Assembly: GCA_963693085.1 (NCBI GenBank)
Contig: OY856410.1
Coordinates: 1,395,972,363 to 1,396,036,362, forward strand
DNA: 64,000 nucleotides
Reading direction: 5' to 3'
From: Alisma plantago-aquatica
Lineage: Eukaryota > Streptophyta > Magnoliopsida > Alismatales > Alismataceae
Shown here one piece after another: positions 47,975 through 61,199 of this stretch (its first letter is position 1; each line of letters begins with the position of its first letter). The position numbers and the translations under genes were made by a program. The notes below the pieces were generated by a model. The model had not been told where the DNA came from. It made no database searches and saw only the letters and a program-made list of their open reading frames with translations.

Positions 47975-49427
47975 GGCTCCAAATGTCGCACCAATAAAAA
48001 CCCTAAAAGAATAACTTTTTGGTTTAACCAAAAGTTGTTCACTAATTCCCCACTCCACATGAATGTAAGCCTTATTTAAGTATGCTTAAGGATTGAACCC
48101 AAAGGACAACCTTTTTAAGCAGTTATACGTGTTCAGTAGTATTCAAGATAATATTTAACACCTTGAAGTTGGATGGTTGATTAAATTATATTTCCAACAG
48201 TAGAAACAATGATTAAAGAAGTAACCAAATGATAATAAAAAGAACCAGAACATGGGGTTTCACTTGCCAAAGCCTGCGTAATTACCCTAGTGAGACCTAA
48301 CTCCTTAATAGCAGTTTACTAAATAGAGGCTTAGATACTGCACCCTCACCAGATACATATAATTCCATGGACTAAACTCCCTTGGAACAAACTAGAATCA
48401 ACACCCAAGTTTGTATTTTATTATGACTACACTTCCTCACTACAGCTGACCATTCTCAACACATTAGCTGATTGTAACCCAATAACATCACTATCCCTTA
48501 CTGACACTTTAGGGGGATACTAATATTTTTCTAAAGTTCTAATCATGATTACATTAAGATGCACATCCACGATTATAACAAACATGCAAAGCAAGTTGTC
48601 AATTTGCAAGGAGATAAGAAGAATAATAATTTATTTAGCAATAGTATTATTAAGGTTAGATACAAGCTAGAATAAAATATAGGCTGTTGGGGCTAGTCCC
48701 CATGCCCCAACACAAACGTCTACTCACTCATGATGAGAGACAATAATATAAAGATAAAAAGAACAATGGAGGGGACCATGATGCATGGTGCAGGAAGACC
48801 AATCTCTCCACTGCAGTCACTGCCTCCTCGCTCTTTGCTAGGGTTTGTGTTGCATAGTGTGGATTCTAATCACCAATCAGAGATGATTTTGAATAGACAA
48901 TAAGGGCTCCAATTTATATATGCATTCCTTACTGCAAAAACTCTAATGCTAAATACTTGTGGTCGAAGGCAGCTAATTGCAACTCGCGTGGGTTACTCAA
49001 TCTAGACCTCATGTCTGGTTCTCTGGCGGACCAGTGTGGGTTGAACTAGAGTGGGCTAGATGATAGGAGCATGTGTCAGAACTGAAGAATCTGGAGGACT
49101 CCAGGTAGAGGGTGGCTCAAGTCGGGCAACTAGTGAGGCCAATCACTTGACTGGGTGGTTGGAAGGTGGACAATGGAACAATTTTGGGCCTTCCTTCCTT
49201 TGAGGCATGACATCATGAGGCCTTGAACGTCCATCTAGTCATTGAAGTATATTTTTGGCTACTTTCGCATGAAAAACATATAAATTGCATTAAAGTCTAT
49301 AGTAGAGGAGATAATTGTATATAAGTAAATCTAAAGATAAAATAAGGAAATAGAAACACAACAACCCCTAAAAAGTGAGTAAAAATAGGCAAAGATGGGT
49401 ATAAATATACTAATCATATTGTGATCA
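47975..49427 (-). repeat. E5 5' LTR (about 1.45 kb)
   Basis: The minus strand begins TGATCACAATATG at 49427 and runs to about 47975, near the primer site. The start with ATTTATATGTTTTTC-type sequence resembles the E4 LTR start region (TGATTC...TTTGCATGTTTTTC). The inner end is uncertain by some 20 bp. No second LTR was found, so only its position and neighbours support the call. Confidence 0.6.
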
Positions 49428-50223
49428 ACCTTCTTGGTTGTTTATTTACTTCTCGCAAACTGTAAGGCCCTATGTGTATCACCTTATATGAAAATAACTT
49501 GCTCAAACCCAAGATGCTATCTCTAGAGGGTTGAATGTAAATGTGGGAGAAAGAAAGCCATTGTAATGGCTGGTGATAAAGCTTGGAAAGGAATGTCACT
49601 AATAAGCAAAGCCCGAAAAGGAATGTCGATATGAAAGCAAGCCCATGAGAGGGAAGGTTATGGGAGTCCATTGTAGGGACAAAACCCCTTGCAAGAGGGT
49701 ACCCCACAGAGATTTCCCTCAGTGAGAGGGTATACCGCTGAGATTGAGCAATTATAGGCTAAGTTTTTATAGTAGAAAAAGCATGCTCAATTATTTAATA
49801 ACAATTGTTGATATGGTTGTTATATTGTTAGACCTACATGCACATATTTTGGTTACATCACATACACAATATAAAAATATACTGACTACATTTTGATTGT
49901 CGACGTTTTAAGTAACTTCCAAATATGATGATATCACAAGACATGGTGAACTAGATGAAATCATAAGAAGATACTAAAGCTAAGTTAGGAGGATTAGTTA
50001 GATGTAACACTTCTTCTCATATGTTATAGTTTCATGTTGAAAATTCATGAAAATCCTTGGAAAAGTTTTATTATACATTTTCTAAACAATATTTGTGAAA
50101 CAATGGAAATTATTTGGTATTATTTGTTATTTTATAATATTGGATCTTGGGAGTTTAGGTAATGGTTCTCGACTTTAAGGTCCTTTGTTTGATTGGGGGA
50201 CATTGAAAAGTGAGGTCGTTATA
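49428..50223 (+). repeat. E6: 3' part of a gypsy LTR
   Basis: The end (TTGATTGGGGGACATTGAAAAGTGAGGTCGTTATA, about 50190-50223) resembles the ends of the E3 LTRs (TTAATTGGGGG ... GTGGGGTCATTACA). The stretch with GTAGGGACAAAACCCC at about 49673 recalls another part of the E3 LTR. The left part is cut by E5. Confidence 0.45.
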
Positions 50224-50939
50224 TAAGGTGTCTATGAAAAGATGTTTTAATGGAAGTTCTGGCATAATTATTCCCAACTTACTTAGGTGGTGGTGGGGTT
50301 TCCTCACTTTACATACCGACATGGACAAGACAATTTCTATTACTTGGTAAAAATATCAAACATGAAGTGAGTCACAATTGCAAATAAATATGTCAATAGA
50401 AAAATACTAGAATATGTGAATAACCTAGTAATTGTAAGGTGAACCTTAGGGATAAAAGCTTGGATTTTTTTTATTTCCCTTTGATAGAGAACATTGTCCT
50501 TTTCCCTTATGAACGTATCTATTGTCCCTTTAGTACCCATGAAAATCTTGTTTTCACAATTTCTTCAAAAGGTTAGCATGGTGAATGTTGGTATGAGGAG
50601 ATTGAGACTTAGTTCTTGCATTAATTTTGGCCATTTTTCAGTTTTGTATCCAACTTTTTTCATATTGAGAAATGCTTTTCTTTATAATATTATATTTACA
50701 AAGAAAGTATTATCGATTATTTCTTGAGCTAAGTCACAATGAAGGAGGTATGATGAGACCCTAGAGGAGGTCACATGATAGAGTTTGGTGTAGGGTGAAG
50801 AATACTAGGCACTAGTTCACATAGTTTTTCACCTCTTTAGAGTTCTTGCTCAATCCTTTTAAAGGGCGGAGAGTAGTTCCTAACTAGACCATGGATATAC
50901 TAATTTTGGGGATGAAATCTTCTTTAAGGGGTGGAGAGT
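50224..50939 (+). other. E6 interior, strongly deleted, ending in polypurine tract
   Basis: Only about 0.7 kb lies between the LTR-like end and the next LTR start. The end reads NFGDEIFFKGWR-like (about 50903-50938), the usual gypsy pol tail, with AAGGGGTGGAGAG directly before the LTR. No other motif was recognised. Confidence 0.5.
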
Positions 50940-53580
50940 TGTAACATACCAAAATTTTAGGTACTAACTCTAATGTGAGGTATAATTCATCATTATTTCG
51001 TATTGAACTCATTCCTTATTTCAAGAAATATTCTCTTATTTTGACCAATTCTCATGTCCTATGATACAAATTATTTTCATTTTGAGTTTCTTTTGTTTAA
51101 ATCAGTTAATCTTCATCACATGATAAATATTTATGGATGAGTCCCTTGATTTAAACTTATGAATCATTTTGACATAAATTAGTACAATTAAAATAATTTA
51201 TGTCTCAATACTTATTGAACCACTCATTGATAGAATGTTGTTTTTACATAATGCTTTGGAATCAATGCTAATAAATGAAGTAACTTGAGGTATGAGTTAG
51301 GTTTATATACGTGAAGACTAATAATATTAGAAATAGTTTAATAGAAGATACATGATTGGTAAAGTTATTATTTCAGTTGACTCTTTAGCGTGGGAGTTAT
51401 AAATTCTTAAATTAATGTTATAGGTCATTTATAAGATATAAAATACATAGAATTAAAAAAAATATCTTCCCTAACATATAACCCCAATGTTGATGGCCGT
51501 TATAGATGGAAATACAATCACCCTCCCCCTTGACCGAATACATAATGGCATTGAAAGAGAACTAGGTTGACCTCTCTACAAAGATCCCACATTGATGATG
51601 TGTCTAACCCTAGACTCATCTCCAGCCGTAACTGTGCCACTGTGATTTGACTGTGCAAATTAGAAACGGATGGGCGGTTTCTCATGATCTGACCTTCTTC
51701 ATGCTGCTAGAGGCCTCCACAAATCCCCAATGTGGAGTAAAGATCTCTAAAACCCTAAAAGAATCCCAACACCATACAAACTCATCCTCCCTCGCTAACT
51801 GAACACACCCCAAACCTTGCCAACACCAGACCTGCAATTCGACAAACTTGTAATTAGCCACTGCCCTCTCCTCGACACCACCACATATTCCATCATAGTT
51901 GACCCACCCAATCAACTACAAATGATGATCAAGAAGCTTCTTCTCTTCTTTCATGACATGGCTCAGAGTCATCAAACTCTAGAAATCTCACAAATCTGCA
52001 AATACCTAAAACAATACATAAACCAATGCCCATTTTGGCACCAAACTGCCTATGAAAACACCCCCTCCATTGATTGCAGTGACGGGTCAAGGAGATGCAA
52101 CTCCCCACAATTGAGATGGTTGACTTCATCTAGCAACCACCATCACTGAAGATACCTACAAACTACAACCTACAACCTAACAGGCCCACCTCCTATAGAA
52201 ATAATAGTGATACCCTCCAGATCCACACCTCTCTACCGGTCGACAAAAAGTCTAGATACTTTAAAATCTGACCATTGAAGATGCAAAGTATCTGGGATTA
52301 GGTATGGTTTCCTTCTACTAAACCTTTAGTGAGGATTGTAGAACTAATGCTATATGAATGTCTATAGACTAACAAGAAGTTGGCTAAACAAGAAACTATG
52401 GATCCTCATGCTAGATGTTGAAGATCCATCTTAGGCTGATGACATGACCATTCCAGACCAAGTATGACATTTGCATCAGCCAGTGTGAAATTCTTGGGTC
52501 TTTGCAAGCCACTAAGTCATGGTGACAATGTTGATCTCAACCTCATGGAAGTATGGAAGTGAGAAAGAACATCCACCCTGAGACACAATCATGGATAGCC
52601 ACATACCCATGAAAGCCCTAGAAAGGATCAACAACGTGATCGTATGAGTTCATTTCCCTCTCATCCATGAATATTAGGTAACTTAGATATTCTTTCTCGT
52701 ATAGATATATAATTATCCTAAACATTAGATGGATAAATTAGTTAATGTTTAGGCATATTAATAGCAATGAAGATAATAAAAATCTAAAAGTAATTGTCGT
52801 ATCTTCTAAAATAAATCAGTCAATTAGGCCTATTAACTACCTAGATATGTGTATTATAATATATCAATACTAGTAATAAGGTAGTTTCTATGATAACCAT
52901 GTTACAACACTTAGTAATAACAAGGATACAAATCCCTTGTTTAGTTAATTTAAAAAATATACCATGTGAATACACATATTAGGACATGAGTCATAAGTAA
53001 AATATCCTGTTTGGGAAACCAATTATTGAATAGATATAAAATGTGGTCCTAAGAGTGACTTAATGTATTAAATATCATATGTTTATCAAATTAGTATGTG
53101 TATATGTGTTAATAAGCATACAAGTTCTAAACAAGTATTATTTGTCTATTATCAAAGCTCCATCCTTGTTATAAGTCCAAATTCTAGAAATATACATGCT
53201 AATTTAGAATTGGCAATAAGATTTTGACTTATGAAACACTCTTAACCTATATCAACATACTTTATATGGAAAAATAGATGAGATATAAAAGAGAACCTAT
53301 TTAATCTCACATAATATTATATTGTAAAATAAAACATGTGATGATACTTAATTATCAAATTATATAAGAAATTTCTCCCTTCATATATTACTAGATGTAT
53401 AATTATGTTCACATGCATATTTGAGATCTATTTATTAACACGATTATATTTAATTTAATTGAAACTAATATCACTAGTTACCCCATTTCTAGGGGATATT
53501 GTGGAAGTATATGACACATAATATATCTCATTACTTTTATAATATTGATGTATTTGAACTTAATGAAAATCACGGGGTAA
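50940..53580 (+). repeat. E6 3' LTR (right end approximate)
   Basis: It starts TGTAACATACC after a purine tract, like the E2 LTR (TGTAACATAC). It contains a C-rich middle at about 51480-52270 that parallels the E2 LTR layout, then AT-rich sequence. The right end was not found; TGTGACAACC at about 53581 may be the start of a different LTR. Short frames in the C-rich block are not taken as genes. Confidence 0.45.
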
Positions 53581-54000
53581 TGTGACAACCTAAGATACAA
53601 ATTAGGGTAATAATAGTAATTAGAATTCACCTAATGATAACTAATGAGTGATTTCAAGCCAAGAAACATCTAATAACCCCAGTACATTCTCTCTTGCTAG
53701 ATTCATGAGAAATTGGTATCCTTGATCCAGGTGGGTACCTAGTTTAGAAATTCTTGTTTGGTACACGTACTAAATTCTTGGCTCTATTATTAAACTATTT
53801 ACCTCCCTCTTAAATTTCATTCATATAATTTTACAAAAGTGGTAAACAAATTTGTTATTAGCCTTTCCCTCATGTGGAAAGTCACCATGACTAAATTCAA
53901 CGTTGAACATTTTTGAGCAATTGAAATATTGGTTTATTTTGATATTGAGACAAAAATTGGAATATTGGCTAAGATGTTTGGTCACTAGACTAGGAAAGTT
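53581..54000. other. Possible LTR start and AT-rich flank left of the hAT element
   Basis: TGTGACAACC after a CGGGGTAA tract looks like a gypsy LTR start but has no partner in the window. The final eight bases (53993-54000) are one copy of the hAT target duplication. Confidence 0.35.
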
Positions 54001-54792
54001 TAGACCTGTCAAACTGGGATCAAATCTGTGGGCACCCATGGTTCGACCCGTTTAAGTCAGGTTTGGGTGAAGAAATTTGCCACCTACTAAAAATTACCCA
54101 AACCCACACCCACCCGTTTATTTAGTGGGTTTCACGGGTGGCCCGCGGGCATCCATGGGTGACCCACTTAACTTAATTACTTATATAAAAATAAATATAT
54201 TGATACACTAGTACTTAGAATAAATAAGATGATCTACTATTTATCATTAATTGTTAAGGAGTTCCAATCCAAACTTGAACTTGTCCAATAAGATTTGATA
54301 TGAGAGAGATGTTGGGGAAAATGAATCCAACTATACTACATTATCTAACTATTCTATCAAAAACTTAATGTAGAGTCATAGTACAAATTACTAACTCTAG
54401 TTTATTGATTATAATTATACATTAGAGGACTTTAGTTTTACATCAGAGAAGTTTGCCAAAATATAAATATGTTCTTGAATGGTTGTAAAAATATAATATA
54501 TTTTTTATTGATAGTGACAATGTATAGTAGTTGGTAGTTCTTATGCTATAATTCATGCAAAAGAACTAGCAAATGGTATTCTTTCACCATCATAGTGGAA
54601 ACTTAGAAAATAATTGTTTATTGAACACATATTATATGGGAACCCATGGGTGACCCACAAACCACTGGGTTGGATTTGGATTTGTGTTTCTTTGACCCAT
54701 TTAGAATTGCATATTTTTGACCCTCACCCTTGAGACCCAGACCTGCAATGATCCAACCCAAACCCAACCCACCCACCCATTTAATAGGTCTA
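54001..54792. mobile_element. Non-autonomous hAT-like transposon (792 bp)
   Basis: The left end TAGACCTGTCAAACTGGG and the right end read in reverse TAGACCTATTAAATGGG are imperfect terminal inverted repeats. The flanks GGAAAGTT (53993-54000) and GGTGAGTT (54793-54800) agree at 6 of 8 bases, the TSD length of hAT elements. Subterminal regions are rich in ACCCA/GGGT words, including GGGTTTCACGGGTGGCCCGC near 54127-54146. There is no transposase frame. Ends of the type TAGRSSTGTCAAA are common in plant hAT MITEs. Confidence 0.75.
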
Positions 54793-54800
54793 GGTGAGTT

Positions 54801-55861
54801 ATATCTCCCAGTCCTGTGTAGTGGATAATGGACAACTAGAGGCCCCCTAGTATTGGTTCCCCCATAGGTGAAAGTGTTGTTCTCTCATAGAGGGGAGAAC
54901 AATAGGCACCTAGACACTGGCATGGATGAAATATTAGGTTTCTTGTGCCAATGGATAAATTGTTCCATTTTGAATAATTTGATATCTTGATATTTTTTTG
55001 AGGATCTCTTTCTAGTTACTATTTTGAATTGTCGTACCCTTTCTAAATTATCATGGTAACTAGATCACATCCTTTTTATTGCCTTACTCCACCAAGAAAA
55101 TTTACCTATTTTTGATTTCGTAAATATGTATTTTTTAAAATATCTAATAAATTGGAATTAATATTAGTCTTTTTGACTTATTTTTGTCTTTTTAGGGTCC
55201 ATATGTAGTTTTGTTCCCTCTGGAACTCATGGACATGTGATACGAAGAAGAACAAGAAGATACATGTAAGAGATGTCCCCTATTTAAGAGTCGATATGAC
55301 TTATTCATATTCTTACTTTGTAGTCCTATGTATAAACCAGATTCTATGACTCTGATGTTGAGCATGGTTATAAAAATATTTGTTTATATATTAAGATATA
55401 ATTTTGTAAATATTTGATCTAAAGATCAAAAATTTACAAGGCACTTGTGATAACTTCTTGTAAACTATGCTAATGGTATATAATGGGTGTGAGTATTGCA
55501 TGTTGGTGAGTGTTCTTGTATGGTAAAACCTCATGCAAGTTTGTATCCTATATTCAAAACATATATAAAGATTTTATTCCTTATTTTGTAGTTCATATAG
55601 TTTTTACCTTATTTTAATTATTACTATTTTGTTCGCATACAATTATTTTGTAAGGAACATGTATCTCCTTCTTGGTAAAATGTAACTAAGATAAAACTTA
55701 GGATTCTCTGCACCCATCACCCTTGTCCCTGAGATCGACCACATTTACTATACAAGGACTCATTATTATTATTGTGGGTTCCCAAGTATCTAGTTACAAA
55801 ATTTAAATCCTGATTACTTTCTTATCCACATCCATTTTGAACGTGTGATTTGAGGCGATCA
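54801..55861 (+). repeat. E7 LTR-like region (Athila/Tat type), start not determined
   Basis: It ends GCGATCA at 55861, 5 nt before an Asp-type primer site. Like the E4 LTR end it has a segment on ACCCTTGTCCCTGAGATCGACC (about 55720-55740), recalling the E4 CTGTGGATCGACCCTATACT segment. The start may lie left of the hAT element. No second copy is in the window. Confidence 0.5.
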
Positions 55862-55866
55862 ACTTT

Positions 55867-55884
55867 TGGTACCGTTGCTGGGGA
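55867..55884 (+). other. E7 primer-binding site (tRNA-Asp type)
   Basis: TGGTACCGTTGCTGGGGA matches 15 of 18 bases of the Asp-type site TGGCGCCGTTGCCGGGGA. Confidence 0.8.
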
Positions 55885-57100
55885 TAAGGCAAACTGCCAT
55901 TCGTAAGGACCCTTGGTCTGCTTCACATATGTTAGTGCTTGTAAGTCTAGCAATAGACTTAACTACACATCTCTAGATCCAATGGCACTATCCATATTGA
56001 CAACCTCATTTCATGTGTTCGATTTCTAACCTTGGCCATATGACTTATTTCATAAAGTCTAGTGCAATCAGATATTATTCCTTTGAAGAAAAGAACCATG
56101 CCTCCTCAGAGAGCCAGGATAATTGGCAAAAAGGAAGGAGAAGATTGTCACAATGAGTAGCCACATGGAAAATAGGAGGAGAAAGCTTTCCATGAGACAA
56201 AAGATCATGGACTTTATGACAAGGAGGTGATGAAGATGAAGATGGTAGCCCCTCTATCAGATCTCTAGATACAACCCAAGGAAATGAATCTAGGAACCCC
56301 ATTATTCTGCCAAAGTTTAATTTTTCCAACTTTGATTGAAAGCATCCCTCATTAGATTGATACATCATAGAACCTTTAGTGAAAACGCATTGGGTGAGAA
56401 CTCATGTCACCACCTTGATGCATTCAAAAATATTTGTGATACCCTTAAGATGAACAAGGTTCCACAGGAGGTGACATATTACAAGGGATTCAACTTGTCT
56501 TTGAGAGACAAAGTTCTTGCATGGTATCTTTCTCTACAGTTTAGGAGAATCCATAGATGGATCTCTAGTTGATGCCTTTATTACAAAATTCTACCCGATA
56601 GAGTAAACTCTGCAGAACAAACATATGATCACTAGTTTCATCCAAAAACTAGGTGAAAAGTTATGTGAAGCTTGGGAAAGGCACCAATAATACAAAAGGG
56701 ACTTCTTCCAACATAATTTTCCTAAGATATTTCCACTAAATACATTTTATAATGGGTTGACATCATTTGAGATAACCTATCTCAATGCCGATGTTGGCAG
56801 TGGTTTTCTGGGGGAAAGACCTAAAAGCTTCTAAAATCATAATTGAAAATATGGCTGCATTCACGGTGTCCATGGTCATGAAAGAGGACCAACCAATACA
56901 ATCTTCACTATGGGAACCACTACAGATCCAAGGCCCTTGAAGCCCTCATGACCAAGATAGAGAAAATAGCTACAAATGTTCACTTAATGAAGGATTTTGG
57001 GAAAAGTGGAAAGAATCAAGTTGAGACCACAATGAAATGTGTCGTGTGGGGATATTGGTCATGGAATAAAGCATCACATTTTTGGGCCAAATGTTCATTT
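55885..57100 (+). pseudogene. E7 gag, degenerate
   Basis: Capsid-type fragments are readable in several frames: LDAFKNICDTLKMNKVPQE and GFNLSLRDKVLAWYLSL (56420-56540), KFYPIE near 56590, EKLCEAWERH near 56655 and FPLNTFYNGLTSFE near 56730. A decayed CCHC knuckle may lie at about 57040-57096 (Cys, then His-x4-Cys kept). The pattern is that of Athila/Tat gag. Protease and later parts are missing because the antisense LINE begins here. Confidence 0.7.
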
Positions 57101-60100
57101 ATTACCAATTGAGTCAGAGTTTACATACCTCAAATAGAAATCTGGGAAGTTTGATCGCTAGACTTGTTGTGCATACATAGAGCAACCCCATTTAGCAAAA
57201 TTGTGGGCAACCAAATTACATGATCTACCAAGATAATTAAAGCTAATGTCATCAAAATCACTCTTTATCTATCCTATCCTTTTGAGAATGTTCATAAAAT
57301 GGTTGTTCCCCTGTTTCTCCTTGTGTAGAGTAGAAATCACATTGCAGGCATTGACCTCAACTGTAATCCTCTTCAACTCCCATTCCTTTGCTAGTTTCAA
57401 CCCGTTCCAAATAGCGAAAGCTTTAACAATCTCGCTGTCCCAAGAACTATAGTGATTCCAGTAGGTTGCAACTATCAACAATCCCTTGAAGTCTCTGAAG
57501 ATGACACTGGTTGTAGTTTTATATGACATTCTAGAGCAGAAAAATATGTGTGCATTTTATTAAACCTTTGGGAGGAGGTGTCCAATTGGATGATCGACCA
57601 TCCTTAATAGTATTACGACTTCTATTCTCATTCTTAGTGTAGAAGTTGATCCAGGCTGTTTGGTTGTTGTACAAAATGATGGGCGTGCACCTTTCATTGT
57701 TGAAGATGGCTGCATTTTTGTATTTCCAGAAGGTGAAGCAGGTTGTAATGATTTTGGTAACCGTGTCCTTATCATACGTCTTCAATATACAATACCAAAA
57801 AATAAACATTGTGGTTCTTGGAATCTTGGACTGGCAGTCCCCCAAATTCATATAGCTCCATATTGTTCTCACTACTTGACAATCTAAGAAAATGTGAAAT
57901 AGGTCTTCCAACTCCTCTCTACAAACATATCAAGCTGATCTTCCAATGATTTTACTTTTTTCCAAATTTACACCAGTGGCTAGGTACTCTTTGTAGGCTT
58001 TCCAAATGAAAGCTTTAGATTTAGGTGGAGCAACCACTTTTCATATACAATTCCACACAACATTAGTATCAACTATGATAGTATGAAACTCAAAGTCCCC
58101 GTAACCCAACCAATAAGTTGTTTTGACAAAAAACCACCATCTTTTGAAGGGTACCAATAAAGTTCATCATTAGTGTCAATGCAAGGAGGGAGACACCTTA
58201 TAACCTACAAGTCTTCAAAGGACATAACATCTTTGATATACTCCTCTTTCCATGGAGCTCTGTCCCGATCGATGAGTTCCACAACCAGCCAATCTTCTTC
58301 TCTTCAATATAATCCAGTTTTATGCAAAAACCTATTAAGTTGGGTGACCAAGCATCACCCCATATTCTGACTTTTGATCTTTCTCTGATACTCCACCTAA
58401 GTCCTTCTTTCAATAGATCCTTCACACCCCATATGGTTCACCAAGTATAGATGGGATCAAAGCCTATATAAGCTTCAAGGAAGTCCCCATCTCTATAGTA
58501 TCTTCCACCCACTACTTTGGAATAGAGGGATCCTTGTTGCGAAAGAGTCTCCATGCTTACTTAGCAAGTATCACCTAGTTGAACATCTTTAGGTCCCTAA
58601 ACCCCAAGCCCTCCTTCATTATTTGACTTACAAAGTTTGTCCCAGGATGATCGGTGAATCTTGCGTGTTGTATCAGAAGATCCCCACCAAAAGTTGGCAA
58701 TCATCCTAGTAATTTCCTCAATAACATTTCTGAGAAATTAGAAGACTCCCATCATGTATTTAGGAAGCACTTGCACAATGGATTTTATAAGGGCCTCCTT
58801 TCCTATGTGGCTAAGGAATTTCTCTTCCCAACCACTTAATATTTGCTAGATTATGTCTATAACAAATTTAAAATTGACTTGTGTGGATCTGCCAATCACT
58901 ACAGGTAAACCTAAGTACTTTTCATGTTGTGTCACATGCTTCACATTCAAAATACCCATCACATCTTCCTTTCTTCTTAGAGACACATTACTCCTGAAGG
59001 ACACTTTGAATTCTCCATATTAATCTTCTACCCTGAAGTTTCTTCATAACAACTTATAAGGCTAGCTATTGTTAAATCCTCTTCTGAAGTAGCCCTAGCA
59101 AATAGTATACTGTCATCAACGAAGAACAAATGAGTTATGGATGCACCAAATAAATTTGCTTTTGCACCATGAATGCAACCCTTCTCATCAGCCACCCTTA
59201 TAAGGTTGGATAAAGCATCTACACACAGAAGGAAAAGATAGGGGGACATTAGATCCCCTTGTCTGAGCCCTATTTGTGGTTGAATGGAGCCCTATATTTT
59301 GCCATAGATGATGAAAGAGAGTGTTGTGCTAGAGTAACACTCCTTTATCTTTCTACACCACTCACTACTAAAGTTGAATTTTCTCATTACATCATGGATA
59401 AAATGCCACTCGAGTCTGTCATATGCCTTACTCATATCAAGCTTGAGAGTCATATTAGCCTTTATCCCTTTTTTTCTTTCTCTTCATAGTATGAAATAAC
59501 TCAAAAGAAATCAAGGTGTTATATGTAATGAGTCTTCCTGGAATGAATGCACTTTGATTCACAGTGATAATATTATCAAGAAGATGTTTCCTCATGTTTC
59601 CCACAATTTTTGAAATAATCTTGTATATCATGTTTCAATGACTGATAGGGTGAAAATCATTCATAGATTTAGGGTACCTGCATTTAGGAATCAAAATAAT
59701 GTTATTTTTATTGATGGTCTTCATATCCTCCTTATCTCTCCACCAATTTTTGATAAAGTTCACAATATCATTACCACAAATATTCCATAAATTTTGGAAT
59801 AAGCCAGCATGGAAGTCATCAGGTCTTGGGGCTTTACAAGGGTGCATAGAAGATAAAGCAAGCCATATTTCATTCCTGACCAATTCCTTCAGCAAATTTA
59901 TATTAGTATCATCATTGATGATGTTGGGGATAGACTAAATAACTGGCACTATAATTAAAGCCTATTGAGAAGTGAACAAAATTTATAATAGTCCAACACA
60001 ACTGCCTCTACTTCTTTCTCCCCTTCCACCCATTCTCCTTCTTTGTTCATAATTTTTTCAATCATGTTCCTTTGCTTGCATTGAGAGGCTGATTTATGGA

Positions 60101-61194
60101 AATAAGATGTGTTACGGTCGAAATCCTTCATATAAGCAACTTTTGATCTCACATACTAGCACGTCTCATTTGTTTTGTGTAACTTTGCAAGCTCCTCCCC
60201 CATCTATTTTCTTTGTTTAAAGGTATCTAGATTCAGAGGACTATACTGGATGTCTTTAAGTTTCTTCTCCAACTCTTTTAAGTTTCTTCTCCAACTCTTT
60301 AGTCCTTTTTCTGGGGTTCCCAAACTTGTTATCATCCCAATCTTTCAGCTTGACTACACATTGGCTGATCTTAGTTGTGATATGTATCGAGTTGTCCTTG
60401 TTCCACCCTTCTTCCACTACATTCTTACATTCAAGGTCCATCAACCATAAATTTTCATACTTAAAATCATTGCCACAACTGTGTTTGTTCCGCTTCTTCA
60501 CTGTACCAAAAATCATTGGTGAGTGATCTGAACCAGGAGTGGGCATACCTTAACCTAGGCATCAGGGAAAAATCTGCACCAAAGGCTTCTCCCCAAAGCC
60601 CTATCCAACCTTTCCCTCATAAAAGTTTGAATTGATTTCCCCCTTTCCCAAGTGAACTTGTTGCCCTTGATGCCAATGTTAATAAGGTTGCAATATGTAA
60701 TGACTTGCCTGAATTCTTCTATGTGTCTCTTGGCTCCAATCACTCCTCCTTCTATATCCTCATAATTAAGGATCTAAAAAAAAATCCCCTATAAACTCCA
60801 TGGGACATGTGCTTTCTTTGTATCAGGTAGACAAGAGGCTCCATGTTTTATTTTTGCTGCTACTATCAACCCACATGTAAATCCCAACACAACGCCACTT
60901 AGGATTGTTATTGTGTTCTTCAATTTCCACCCCAAAATGGTGTTGAGAATAAGATGTAGTAGTTACAGGTATGTCTCTCCACTACATACCAATTCCACCT
61001 ACTCTCCCTTCTCTACCCATGTTGATGCCATTAATATAACTATTCTTAATTCTTAAAGCCTCCATATCATTGTGGGTAATCATAGTTTCCATTAAGAAAA
61101 CCAAATCTGACCTTTCCTCTCTGCGTGAACTATAGAGGTTATTGATTGTGTCAAGCTTCGTCGGGCCCTAACAGTTCCAACTCAAGGTTTTCAT
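57100..61194 (-). pseudogene. LINE ORF2: endonuclease, reverse transcriptase, zf-RVT, RNase H, broken
   Basis: ATG at 61194 starts MKTLSWNC, then a stop where relatives have Arg, then FLMETM; the endonuclease goes on to KFTWERG (about 60650) and G-SDHSPM (about 60530), keeping the SDH motif. The RT includes CKAPRPDDFHAGLFQNLW (about 59830), LIPKCRYPKSMNDFHPIS (about 59680) and SPYLFLLCVDALS with the catalytic box F-V-D-D (about 59130-59119). The zf-RVT region (DLFHIFLDCQVVRTIW) is near 57880, and RNase H (around 57480-57180) ends with GRSCNLVAHNFAKWGC. A 22-bp tandem duplication at 60257-60300 adds a frameshift. RT catalytic Asp residues are kept, but many stops exclude activity. Confidence 0.88.
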
Positions 61195-61199
61195 TGTTC

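Larger units (their letters stand above)
44581..49427 (-). mobile_element. E5: antisense Athila/Tat-like element, gag-protease only
   Basis: On the minus strand the order is 5' LTR (49427 to about 47975), tRNA-Asp type primer site (47963-47946), gag-protease (47815-45262), a spacer with the GGAGGAAACCCAG motif (about 45082-45068), and a purine tract in the context GAGGATGGTAG...GGGGGTGGAGG (about 44623-44589). No RT or integrase lies between the protease and the purine tract, the same plan as E4. A matching 3' LTR was not found to the left, so the end is truncated or lost. Confidence 0.75.
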
